Below, one piece after another: positions 9,339-16,584 of a DNA stretch of 64,000 bases; within the stretch, counting starts at the first letter, position 1, and each line of letters begins with the position of its first letter. The DNA comes from Flavobacterium sp. SUN052 (GTDB lineage Bacteria; Bacteroidota; Bacteroidia; Flavobacteriales; Flavobacteriaceae). The stretch covers positions 62,001 through 126,000 of the forward strand of contig NZ_JAPQNS010000015.1 of the NCBI RefSeq assembly GCF_028867935.1, written 5' to 3'. The notes beneath the pieces were generated by a model that was given only the letters and a program-made list of their open reading frames with translations, had not been told where the DNA came from and did not search any database. The translations under genes and the position numbers were made by a program.

Positions 9339-9458
9339 TTAATCAAACCAACGGAACAGATCGACTATTCTGTCGATTACTTCACCTAGTGAAAAGAGCG
9401 AATCCCAGAATCCGCCCTCTTCTTTTGGCTTCTCTACTTGGGGATGTGTTTCGTTCAT
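9339..9458 (-). CDS. Possible 39-residue protein with amphipathic C-terminus
   Basis: Too short for usual gene calling. ATG at 9458, stop TAA at 9339. The peptide has a charged Pro/Lys/Glu start (HPQVEKPKEEGG) and then an amphipathic helix-like tail (FWDSLFSLGEVIDRIVDL, then FRWFD). A purine-rich AAGAAGA stands just before the ATG. Codon choice looks like that of neighbouring genes, but at this length chance cannot be excluded. Function unknown; it could be a membrane-associated peptide. Confidence 0.35.
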   Translation of the reverse strand: MNETHPQVEKPKEEGGFWDSLFSLGEVIDRIVDLFRWFD

Positions 9459-9638
9459 AATCTTCTTACCGGTAGGCTTTTACTTCCTAACACTAAGCCA
9501 TTATACAGCAACACCGATACAAGTAGTAACAACAAGAGCAGAATAATGTTGGCTTGAGCCCGTGTACATTAGGAGTGCTCTATTCACGAATTGCCAGCGA
9601 TTTCCTTAACGATCTAGTCAGCAGATACGGTTTATCGC
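9459..9638. other. Gene-poor stretch, nothing recognised
   Basis: Part of the 9.06-9.99 kb interval that lacks a confident gene. Stop codons are frequent in every frame checked; no hairpin or repeat stands out. Confidence 0.4.
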
Positions 9639-9884
9639 TCATACTGCTGACCCCAGACTAGCATTTTTCGCCTTTAGCTTCTGCATGGTGTCTTTGCCAG
9701 GTGAGTTCAATCGGCTGATCTTTTTGGTCACTCGCTCTACTCAATGGTCAATGAACGTCTAAATGTTATGAGTCGTCAGGTACGCATTCACGTTGAGCGG
9801 CACGGCTGACCACGAGGTTGCTGATTTGAAGTAGGCCAGAAGTGCTTCGAGTTGCATAGCCGCAAAGGTCGGCGGCAATTGCAT
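9639..9884 (-). pseudogene. Decayed small gene with two in-frame stops
   Basis: Read leftward from the ATG at 9884, one frame runs 82 codons with protein-like composition (MQLPPTFAAMQLEALLAYFK, VNAYLTTHNI, then VERVTKKISRLNSPGKDT), interrupted by TAG at codon 42 and TGA at codon 48, and ends with TGA at 9639. A second frame in the same direction (hydrophobic GFIFGSLFLIYAIAA) leads into this one, suggesting an earlier frameshift too. No family recognised. Low confidence; it may be non-coding. Confidence 0.25.
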
Positions 9885-9989
9885 AAATGAGAAAGAGTGA
9901 GCCAAAAATGAATCCTAGTACCACTCCTTAAACAGTTAAGTAAATTTTCTGTTTACTTTCTCATGAATTATTACAACTAAACTATATCC

Positions 9990-10415
9990 ATGACACCAGA
10001 CAAATTTAAACAGCGACTGATCGACATCGTAAAACCGGACAGTGGCAACGTACTCAACTATTCGAGCGGTGCTGACTACCCGGTCGAAGTGGTGGCATTG
10101 CCCTGGTGGGGCTATAAAGGGAAAATACAGGACATGGAGCCGGATCGGTTTGATTGCCAGATTCGGGAAGCGCTCACCCTGAGTCAGGTTACCCGCTGGC
10201 GAAAGCTCCAGTCGATACGGGGTATACACTGGTGGAAAGAACTTAAAGTACCCCGGGCGGAACCGTCTGAGTTTGATTATTACTTCGTTTCGCGGGTTGG
10301 CTTCTTTCTGGTGGGTATCAAGTGCCGGGTAATTGAGAAGGAACTGACAGAAAACGAGTCAGAAACTATAAACAGCGGGAGCATGATAACGGGAAGGTAC
10401 GAACCAATCCGTTAG
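9990..10415 (+). CDS. Hypothetical protein
   Basis: 141 residues, no signal or membrane segment. Tryptophan-rich and mixed charge (VALPWWGYKGKI, SIRGIHWWKELKVPR), with strand-like FDYYFVSRVGFFLVGIKCRV near the end. It sits alone after a gene-poor kilobase and is followed by a terminator hairpin at 10496, which supports a real transcript. No family recognised. Confidence 0.55.
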   Translation: MTPDKFKQRLIDIVKPDSGNVLNYSSGADYPVEVVALPWWGYKGKIQDMEPDRFDCQIREALTLSQVTRWRKLQSIRGIHWWKELKVPRAEPSEFDYYFVSRVGFFLVGIKCRVIEKELTENESETINSGSMITGRYEPIR

Positions 10416-10495
10416 AAACAATTTGACTGTACGGCCGGTTACTGCCTTTACCGTAGGCTTTCGGGTCTAGGTTTAAATGGTGTGGATATAGTCGG

Positions 10496-10528
10496 AAAGC
10501 AGGTTAAGGTTTTTAGCCTGCTTTTTTT
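10496..10528 (+). terminator. Rho-independent terminator
   Basis: Stem AAAGCAGG / CCTGCTTT (10496-10503 and 10517-10524) with weaker internal pairing, then a run of T. It ends the 141-residue gene transcript. Confidence 0.7.
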
Positions 10529-10544
10529 ATGACCGGGATGGCCA

Positions 10545-10577
10545 AAAACAAAAAGCCCCGAACCAGTGGCCGGGGCT
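10545..10577 (-). terminator. Rho-independent terminator
   Basis: Read on the minus strand, AGCCCCG / CGGGGCT with a 10-base loop and then TTTTTGTTTTT, directly after the stop (10599) of the leftward secreted gene. Confidence 0.7.
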
Positions 10578-10598
10578 GTTCACACATTAAGCTGTCGT

Positions 10599-11372
10599 TT
10601 ATAATGTTCCCGTCACATTCACCCTACACTCATTGGCATCAATCGCGGTAATGGTGAAAGTTCCCGGCTGGGAGATGACAAAATAACCGGTCTGATTCTG
10701 CTCTGTTTGCCGGATTTGGTAGCCGTTGATTTGGTCGAGCAATAGCAGCCGTTCGTAACTGACTCCGCCAGTCAACTGTACGGCAAACCCATCAGGCGTG
10801 GAGGAGGTAAAGACTGTGGTAGGAAACCCAATTGTGAATGGCCCTACTTCGGCAACATTAGCCACAATAGTTGGATCGAGACTCCGAAACCGGATGCGAT
10901 AACCTGTTCCGTAAGGCGTATTAGCCGGTATAATCGTATTGGATACAAACGGAGGGAGTACGTTGGTATTTTCTCCTATGGTTTGGACAATCGGGTTGGC
11001 AAAGCTGCCAGAGGCATCAGAAATCTCAATGATACTGGAAAAGTTGGTAAGGCAACCCGCCGGGTTAGAACCAGCGCCCGCTCCGGCGCTGCCTACACTA
11101 TTCACTAATGGCGAACCGGGGCACATGACTGATCTAAAAAAAATACCAAAACTCAGCGACAACGAACACGGTGTGGCATCGCTGAGAGAAGCGGTGTTAC
11201 CCTTGGCGGCTTTTGCGTACGTTTTAACGATAAGCGGGTTGTCGGGGCCGTGTTCATCGTCGATGGTAATCTGGATAGAAGTCACTGGCGGCTCGGCGGT
11301 TTGGGCGTGGGCGATTTGAACACTGCTCATTAGGGGCAACAAAGCCAGAAAAAGTGGGAATATGTGTTTCAT
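10599..11372 (-). CDS. Secreted protein with the shared C-terminal domain
   Basis: 257 residues from the ATG at 11372, which starts a signal peptide (MKHIFPLFLALLPLMSSVQI, cut near AHAQ). The middle part has a Cys-containing, Gly/Ser-rich region (CPGSPLVNSVGSAGAGAG) with no recognised fold. The last 70 residues (VSYERLLLLDQINGYQIRQ, TGYFVISQPG, ending CRVNVTGTL) are clearly the same domain as at the ends of the secreted proteins at 4.3-6.0 and 6.5-9.0 kb, although this gene is on the opposite strand. That makes the domain a movable C-terminal module attached to unlike passengers. Function unknown. Confidence 0.65.
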   Translation of the reverse strand: MKHIFPLFLALLPLMSSVQIAHAQTAEPPVTSIQITIDDEHGPDNPLIVKTYAKAAKGNTASLSDATPCSLSLSFGIFFRSVMCPGSPLVNSVGSAGAGAGSNPAGCLTNFSSIIEISDASGSFANPIVQTIGENTNVLPPFVSNTIIPANTPYGTGYRIRFRSLDPTIVANVAEVGPFTIGFPTTVFTSSTPDGFAVQLTGGVSYERLLLLDQINGYQIRQTEQNQTGYFVISQPGTFTITAIDANECRVNVTGTL

Positions 11373-11566
11373 AACAAATGGGAGAAAAGTAAGTAATGGC
11401 CGCAATATATTACTCAGCTGTACTTACTCAAAACCCTTAAGCCAATGAAAGACTGAAAATTAGCGGCATATAGGAGCTATTCTATCGTCGTAATTGAAAC
11501 TCAACCAGCCGTAGGCCAAACTGGCGTTTGGCTCGGACAGATACAGTTAAGCCTTATAACCACCTT

Positions 11567-12964
11567 CTACTTTCCGATACAAAACCTTGAAAAAATTGAC
11601 TCCAGCAAATCGTCCGTGGTAACTTCTCCTGTCAATTCACCGAGGTGACGTAGCGCCACACGCAGGTCCATGGCCAACCAGTCGGCGGTAACGCCCGCGT
11701 CGAGGCCGCCGATGGCGCGAGCCAGAGCATCGTCGGTGCCGGTGAGGTGTTCGAGGTGACGGGCGTTGGTGATCAGGGCGCCGTCGGTTTGCACGGCAGA
11801 GTCGGTGCGGACCCGGAGGGAGAGAGCCGCTTTTAAATCATCGATACGCTGGTCTTTTGCCGAAATCCAGATGATTTTTGTCTTGCCGGCAATATCGTCC
11901 AACGGTTGGCGAAAAATATCGAGAATTAAGTCGGTTTTGTTACCTACAAGCAGATACGGCTTCCCTGCTTTTTGTAGCTCAGCAATCATCTGCTTTAACT
12001 CGTCAGGTGTGGTGGTGAGCCCATCGAAAAGATAGATAACCAGCGACGCCTTTTCCATCTGCTGGTGGGTTCGTTCCACCCCAATAGCCTCAATGGTATC
12101 GGTGGTATGGCGCAGCCCCGCCGTGTCGATCAACCGGAATCGGATGCCGTCGATGAATAGCTCATCTTCGATCACATCGCGGGTGGTACCCGGAATCTCC
12201 GAAACAATGGCTTTTTCTTCGTTCAGCAGAGCGTTCAGTAAAGTCGATTTTCCCGCGTTTGGCTTACCCACAATCACGGTAGGCACCCCGTTTTTTACAG
12301 CGTTACCCACTGCAAATGATTCGATCAGCGGATGCAGCACCCGGCGGATGTTCATCATTAACTCCCGTAACTGATCGCGTTTGGCAAACTCCACATCCTC
12401 TTCGCCAAAGTCCAGCTCCAGCTCTACAAGAGCCACAAAATCAATCAATTGCTGACGAAGTTCTTTCAGCTTTTTGGAGAAACCACCCCGTAATTGAGTC
12501 AGCGCTGAGCGGTGGCTGGCTTCTGAATCGGCCGCAATCAGATCGGCCACGGCTTCGGCCTGCACCAGATCGAATTGGCCGTTCAGAAAAGCGCGCTGGG
12601 TAAACTCCCCGGGTTTGGCCAATCGTGCACCCTCGCGGGTTAATCGGGCCAAAATCTGCCGGATAATATAATCTGAGCCGTGGCAAGAAATCTCGACCAC
12701 ATCCTCTTTCGTAAACGATGTAGGCGTGCGAAATACTGTCACCAGTACCTCATCAATGATGGTACCGTCAGCCGATGCGTCGGACCGTTGTCGGAGCGTA
12801 CCGAAATGAGCCGTATGGCTGGCTTGTTTGGTCAGGTCTTTGCCCCTGAACATACGGTTAACAAGTTCAATAGCTCCCTCGCCCGATACCCGAATAACGG
12901 CAATAGCGCCAATACCGGGGGCTGTAGCAAGAGCGGCAATAGGTTCAAACTGTGTAATATGCAT
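11567..12964 (-). CDS. mnmE: tRNA uridine-5-carboxymethylaminomethyl modification GTPase MnmE
   Basis: 465 residues, the usual size. With MnmG it modifies the wobble uridine of several tRNAs, using methylene-tetrahydrofolate and GTP. Seen: the N-terminal folate-binding domain (start ITQFEPIAALATAPGIGAIA); an embedded GTPase domain with G1 GKPNAGKS near residue 231, G3 DTAG near 278 and G4 NKTD near 340; and the family's C-terminal FCIGK with its conserved cysteine. It lies 10 bases after the MpaB-type gene on the same strand. High confidence. Confidence 0.97.
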   Translation of the reverse strand: MHITQFEPIAALATAPGIGAIAVIRVSGEGAIELVNRMFRGKDLTKQASHTAHFGTLRQRSDASADGTIIDEVLVTVFRTPTSFTKEDVVEISCHGSDYIIRQILARLTREGARLAKPGEFTQRAFLNGQFDLVQAEAVADLIAADSEASHRSALTQLRGGFSKKLKELRQQLIDFVALVELELDFGEEDVEFAKRDQLRELMMNIRRVLHPLIESFAVGNAVKNGVPTVIVGKPNAGKSTLLNALLNEEKAIVSEIPGTTRDVIEDELFIDGIRFRLIDTAGLRHTTDTIEAIGVERTHQQMEKASLVIYLFDGLTTTPDELKQMIAELQKAGKPYLLVGNKTDLILDIFRQPLDDIAGKTKIIWISAKDQRIDDLKAALSLRVRTDSAVQTDGALITNARHLEHLTGTDDALARAIGGLDAGVTADWLAMDLRVALRHLGELTGEVTTDDLLESIFSRFCIGK

Positions 12965-12974
12965 GGAGATTGGG

Positions 12975-14015
12975 CTAAAAGGCAGCCGGTACTAACTTCG
13001 GAAAGATCGGAAGGCGACTCACTACGTTGATCAGCCCCTGTTCGAGCGGAACCAGCGGTATACCAAGTGCTTCAGCATGGCTATCGCCGAGGAAGAAACG
13101 CATTTGTGCCGCTGCCAGGTTCCGGGCCGATGGGTTGCCACTGATCTCTTCAATGGCATTGAGCAACGACTTGGTCAATCCCTTACCCGCTTCGGTTGAG
13201 GCAAACTGCCGACGGGCAATCTGTTTATCCAGTTGAAACGCTTCACGAAGATTCTGAGGAAGTAATTCTTCAGCAACACCGTTGAAATAGCCCACCACGT
13301 TGATATGATGCAGGTAATCTTCTTCTTCCTGCTCGGTCATTGACACGCCAAGCTTCCGCAGTCCCCGCAACACAATATATCCAAATGCCCCAATGGTGCC
13401 GACCATATCTTCCTGGCAAATGGGCGTTCCCCAAGCCGCGTTCCAGCGACCCGTATGCCCGGCAAACCAGCGCGAAGCCGCATGAATTAGGCGAATTTTG
13501 AGGGTGTAAATAATAGCAACTACTCCCCTCTCCTTCGCAAGGAGAGGGGCCGGGGGTGAGGTCCACTTCTTGGGATCATTCACTGCAAAGACCCACTCGC
13601 CAGTTTCCTGCAACCGGCGGGCGGTATCATTTTTGATTCGTTCAGTTAGCCATAGTACCTGCACGCCGTTGGCCCCCAGGTACGTGTATGGCAACGAGAG
13701 CGTACCCAGTGCTAGTCCAATAGCGCCCATATGTTTCTGGAAGAAAGCCATGCCCCGTTGCATCCGGGTGCGGTCGGCCCAGGCTGGTAGAACGCTATGG
13801 TCAGCAATGAATTTTTGCACAATTGTCTGTTGGCTACTTGCATCGAGCGACTGTGCATCTGCCAACCACCGCATAAACGCACCCAGTCCTTCTCGGCCTC
13901 CTTCGGCAACCAGCGTCTCAATAACGGCATCGGCCGGAGGGTCGCCCATCTGGCGATAACGGTCGAGAAGTTCGTCGGAAAAAACGCGGGTTTGCTTAAT
14001 TCGGGTGGTTGTCAT
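12975..14015 (-). CDS. Oxygenase MpaB / DUF2236 family protein with in-frame repeat insertion
   Basis: 346 residues resembling the MpaB/latex-clearing-protein (DUF2236) family, a haem-binding all-helical fold: the starting motif about residue polarity with LPAWADRTRMQRGMAFFQKH, LALGTLSLPYTYLGANG, RLIHAASRWFAG and a helical C-terminus with FFLGDSHAEALGIP. Substrate unknown. Odd feature: about codons 152-165 (14 residues, TSPPAPLLAKERGV) are encoded by a copy of the palindromic repeat that otherwise occurs between genes near 39-40 kb. The reading frame is kept, so the gene probably still makes a full protein with an extra loop. It overlaps no neighbour and lies between a PhnP-like hydrolase gene and mnmE on the same strand. 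Confidence 0.7.
   Translation of the reverse strand: MTTTRIKQTRVFSDELLDRYRQMGDPPADAVIETLVAEGGREGLGAFMRWLADAQSLDASSQQTIVQKFIADHSVLPAWADRTRMQRGMAFFQKHMGAIGLALGTLSLPYTYLGANGVQVLWLTERIKNDTARRLQETGEWVFAVNDPKKWTSPPAPLLAKERGVVAIIYTLKIRLIHAASRWFAGHTGRWNAAWGTPICQEDMVGTIGAFGYIVLRGLRKLGVSMTEQEEEDYLHHINVVGYFNGVAEELLPQNLREAFQLDKQIARRQFASTEAGKGLTKSLLNAIEEISGNPSARNLAAAQMRFFLGDSHAEALGIPLVPLEQGLINVVSRLPIFPKLVPAAF
13521..13562 (-). repeat. Palindromic repeat copy inserted in a coding sequence
   Basis: 42 bases, exactly 14 codons. Core: an 11-bp perfect stem CCCCTCTCCTT / AAGGAGAGGGG (13525-13535 and 13539-13549) with a 3-base loop, flanked by the conserved arm ACCTCACCCCCGG on the minus strand. The same element, with 1-3 base changes, is at 39383, 39879 and 40007. 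Confidence 0.85.
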
Positions 14016-14081
14016 ACCCGGTAAACGGTGCGTTTACGAAAAGGGTTTGGCGTTGCACGGCGGATTGTGAATACACCGTAC

Positions 14082-14843
14082 TTATAATCGAATTTGCAGT
14101 CCATCGTAACCCAACCGGATGTAGGGCGGAAGTTCGGCTTCAACGTCGCGGTGCAGTCCCATTTGGTGGCTGATGTGTGTGAGATATGTCCGTTCGGGTC
14201 GAACACGCTCCACGAGGTCAATGGCTTGTTGAAGCGTAAAATGAGATAGATGAGGCTCCCGGCGTAGGGCGTCCAGAATCAGAATCCGGCTTCCCCTAAC
14301 TTTTTCAAGCTCCTCATCGCTAATGGCGTTGAGGTCAGTGAGATAACAGAAATCACCAATTCGAAACCCATAAACGGGGAGCTTATGGTGCCAAACCTCA
14401 ATCGGGATGATAGGAATTCCCTCGATAACGAATGGTTCATTGGTGATCTCGTGGGTGCGGATACGGGGGGTGCCGGGATACTTAAAATCGGCAAATACGT
14501 AGGCAAATTCGCGCCGAAGCTGGTCGAGCACCGATGCACGGGCGTAGACCGGAATCTCTTCGCCCTGCCGAAAATTGAACGCCCGAACCTCGTCCATGCC
14601 GGCGGTGTGATCTTTGTGCTCGTGAGTGAACAGTACGGCATCAAGGTGTGTTAAACCCAGCCGCAACACCTGTTGCCGGAGATCTGGCCCTGTATCGATC
14701 AGCAGGCTTTTTCCCTCTATCTGGATGTGTGCAGATGTTCGCAGGCGTTTGTCCCGGAAATCCACCGATCGGCAAACGGCGCACTCACAGCCAATCATCG
14801 GTACGCCCGACGACGTTCCGGTTCCGAGAAGGGTAACAAGCAT
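14082..14843 (-). CDS. MBL-fold metallohydrolase, PhnP-like
   Basis: 253 residues. Start LVTLLGTGTSSGVPMIGC and the cysteine cluster CECAVC at 19-24 match PhnP-type phosphodiesterases, which cleave cyclic phosphate intermediates in phosphonate use. The metal motif THEHKDH is at 73-79 (H74, H76, D78, H79), with later metal ligands in EVWHHKLPVYGF and THISHQMG. No other phn gene is nearby, so the true substrate is unknown; relatives in Bacteroidota are often single genes. It is followed by the MpaB-type gene on the same strand. Confidence 0.8.
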   Translation of the reverse strand: MLVTLLGTGTSSGVPMIGCECAVCRSVDFRDKRLRTSAHIQIEGKSLLIDTGPDLRQQVLRLGLTHLDAVLFTHEHKDHTAGMDEVRAFNFRQGEEIPVYARASVLDQLRREFAYVFADFKYPGTPRIRTHEITNEPFVIEGIPIIPIEVWHHKLPVYGFRIGDFCYLTDLNAISDEELEKVRGSRILILDALRREPHLSHFTLQQAIDLVERVRPERTYLTHISHQMGLHRDVEAELPPYIRLGYDGLQIRL

Positions 14844-14940
14844 AAAGAGTGAAAGAGCAAAAGAGTGAAAGAGCGAATCGCTAAACGGTACACGACTCTA
14901 TCAGTCAAACCGCTCTTTCACTCTTTCGTTCACTCTTTAT
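14842..14940. repeat. Intergenic inverted repeat
   Basis: Arms of about 30 bases built on AAAGAGTGAA ... AGAGTGAAAGAGCG (from 14843) and its complement CGCTCTTTCACTCTTT ... CACTCTTTAT (14911-14940), differing by a short indel. It fills the 93-base gap between the PhnP-like gene start and the response-regulator stop, touching both. It could act as an attenuator or mRNA stabiliser within the minus-strand operon. Confidence 0.7.
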
Positions 14941-15314
14941 TTATCCGTTAACTGATTAACAACCTCTACAAGTCGGTCGAAGTTGAGGGGTTTAACCAGA
15001 ACATCGCTAAAACCCGCCGTTTTGAATTCTTCTTCGGTATAGTTTTTGGCGTTGCCAGTAATCGCTACAATGGGAACCTCGGCTTTCGCTTTGTTAGGAA
15101 GCGCCCGTACCTGCCGCACACACTCCATGCCGTCCATAACGGGCATGTTGATGTCTAACAGCAAGATATGGAAGTCTTCCTTGTCCAGAATCTGCATTAC
15201 CTGCTCCCCATTTTTGACGGAGGTAATGTCGTAATTCTGGAACTCCAAAATTTTACGAGCTAAGTTTTGAATGACAGAACTGTCTTCGGCAATCAGTACG
15301 CGCTTGGCTGACAT
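14937..15314 (-). CDS. Single-domain response regulator (CheY-like receiver)
   Basis: 125 residues, just a receiver domain with no output domain. Acidic pocket E10/D11, phospho-acceptor D54 in LLLDINMPVMDG, and conserved K near 106 in VLVKPLNF. It accepts phosphate from a histidine kinase and acts by protein contact. The large hybrid kinase 1.3 kb away on the same strand is a possible partner (inference), though an intervening rightward gene separates them. Confidence 0.9.
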   Translation of the reverse strand: MSAKRVLIAEDSSVIQNLARKILEFQNYDITSVKNGEQVMQILDKEDFHILLLDINMPVMDGMECVRQVRALPNKAKAEVPIVAITGNAKNYTEEEFKTAGFSDVLVKPLNFDRLVEVVNQLTDK

Positions 15315-15509
15315 GGGGTAAACCGGAATTGGCTATTGATTTGGTTGTGAAATTAGCGATAAATCCCAAAACCCAAAAAATAACGACGTTTAAGGGCAAT
15401 CGTTAAGTTATATAGAGCAAGGTGAATTTTAATCTAACAAGGGCGGATAATCAGCAGTTTAGTGCTAAATTTACCTTTCCACACCCACTGAATTTAATCC
15501 TCTCTATTT

Positions 15510-15959
15510 ATGAAAGCTATGACACTCACTGGACCAACCGGCTCGTTCGAACTAACCGTTTTGGACTATGAATACAGCGACTCACCCCGCTTTTTGGAGC
15601 GTAATGGCCTGTTAGTTCATCTGCGGACGCGTCATCAAAACAATGAATGGGCTCAGGCAGCCCCTGTTCTCTCAACCTGGGAGTTAGAAATGCTCCGTGA
15701 CTGGATGCGTTCGGTGGCTAACCATAAACATCAGTCGCGCCGGATTACGTTTGTAGAGCCGGACCTTAGTTTCAGTGATTTTTCCGCTGAAAATGAAGGA
15801 TACGACCTTCGTTTAAAACTTTCGCACGAGGCTCAGCCTTCCTGGCAGTATGGTAGCAAACAACCGTTTTACCTGACCCTCTCGCCCGATGCGAAACAAC
15901 TCCAAAACGCCATCGCCGATCTCGATCAGCAACTAAAACAATTCCCGGTTCGGGATTGA
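15510..15959 (+). CDS. WapI-like immunity-family protein
   Basis: 149 residues, cytoplasmic. The layout resembles WapI-type immunity proteins: an N-terminal strand pair (GSFELTVLDYEY), a middle with LVHLRTRHQNNEWAQAAPVL, a helix TWELEMLRDWM, then RITFVEPDLSFSDF and a C-terminal strand region ending in a helix. Known members protect against contact-dependent nuclease toxins of the WapA/Rhs type. No toxin gene is near, so it is an orphan or has another role. The match is from memory of the family pattern and needs a profile search. Confidence 0.55.
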   Translation: MKAMTLTGPTGSFELTVLDYEYSDSPRFLERNGLLVHLRTRHQNNEWAQAAPVLSTWELEMLRDWMRSVANHKHQSRRITFVEPDLSFSDFSAENEGYDLRLKLSHEAQPSWQYGSKQPFYLTLSPDAKQLQNAIADLDQQLKQFPVRD

Positions 15960-15972
15960 TAAGAACGCGAAT

Positions 15973-16041
15973 GACACGGATTGGACGGATTAACGCGGAT
16001 TTTCTTTTTGCGCTGTCCTGAAAAATACGTCCAATCCGTGT
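15973..16041. repeat. Intergenic inverted repeat between convergent genes
   Basis: 14-bp perfect arms ACACGGATTGGACG (15974-15987) and CGTCCAATCCGTGT (16028-16041), with a direct repeat of GGATTAACGCGGATT in the spacer. It sits between the WapI-like and DinB stops and may terminate both. Confidence 0.65.
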
Positions 16042-16046
16042 TCTAT

Positions 16047-16559
16047 TTATTTCAAGTACCGCTCCTTCACAACATTAGCGTGGTGAATGGGGTGGCCAAC
16101 CAAAATGAATCCCAACGCTAGTACCGAAACCGATTGATTGAAACAGATGCCTGTACGTTGCAGCATCTCGTCATCAAAGCTACGGAACAGGCTTACCGTC
16201 AACTGATGTTGCTGGGCGTATTCATCGTATAAGTTGGCTATTGTGCGTCTTTCCGCATTAGCATGCAGGGCAAAGTCATCTTCCTCGAAGCCAGGTAAAG
16301 CCGTTTTGTCGTTGCGGGCAAATCGAAGAGCGCGATACGCCAAAATTCGCTCCGTGTCAATCAGATGTTGCACAATGTCTTTAGCCGTCCATTTGCCGGG
16401 AGCATAGCGGTGGTCACCCAGGTCGGTCATGGTTTGAGCAGGTAACAATGATTCTAGTGAGACTCCATCAGTAAGAGCCTCAATCACGTCGATATTGGGG
16501 GCTAAATTGATGTATCGATCAAAAAAGCCGGGCATTACAGCAATATCTGATTTAGTCAT
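16047..16559 (-). CDS. DinB family protein
   Basis: 170 residues, a four-helix bundle of the DinB/YfiT type, usually metal-binding through three histidines. Seen: GKWTAKDIVQHLIDTERI with the first histidine, and the C-terminal pair in ILVGHPIHHANVVKERY. Members include thiol transferases (bacillithiol and others); the substrate here is unknown. It lies 25 bases before the hybrid kinase stop on the same strand, downstream in transcription. Confidence 0.8.
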   Translation of the reverse strand: MTKSDIAVMPGFFDRYINLAPNIDVIEALTDGVSLESLLPAQTMTDLGDHRYAPGKWTAKDIVQHLIDTERILAYRALRFARNDKTALPGFEEDDFALHANAERRTIANLYDEYAQQHQLTVSLFRSFDDEMLQRTGICFNQSVSVLALGFILVGHPIHHANVVKERYLK

Positions 16560-16584
16560 AGTGAATGGGTACGCTGGTGCGGTA

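Noticed and set aside
11515..11532. Small hairpin after the mnmE region
   Set aside because: Only a 7-bp stem with no T-run, on neither side of a stop codon in a useful place.
13270..13566. 98-residue frame starting in the palindromic repeat
   Set aside because: Out of frame with the MpaB-type gene and without protein-like features beyond the repeat-coded start.
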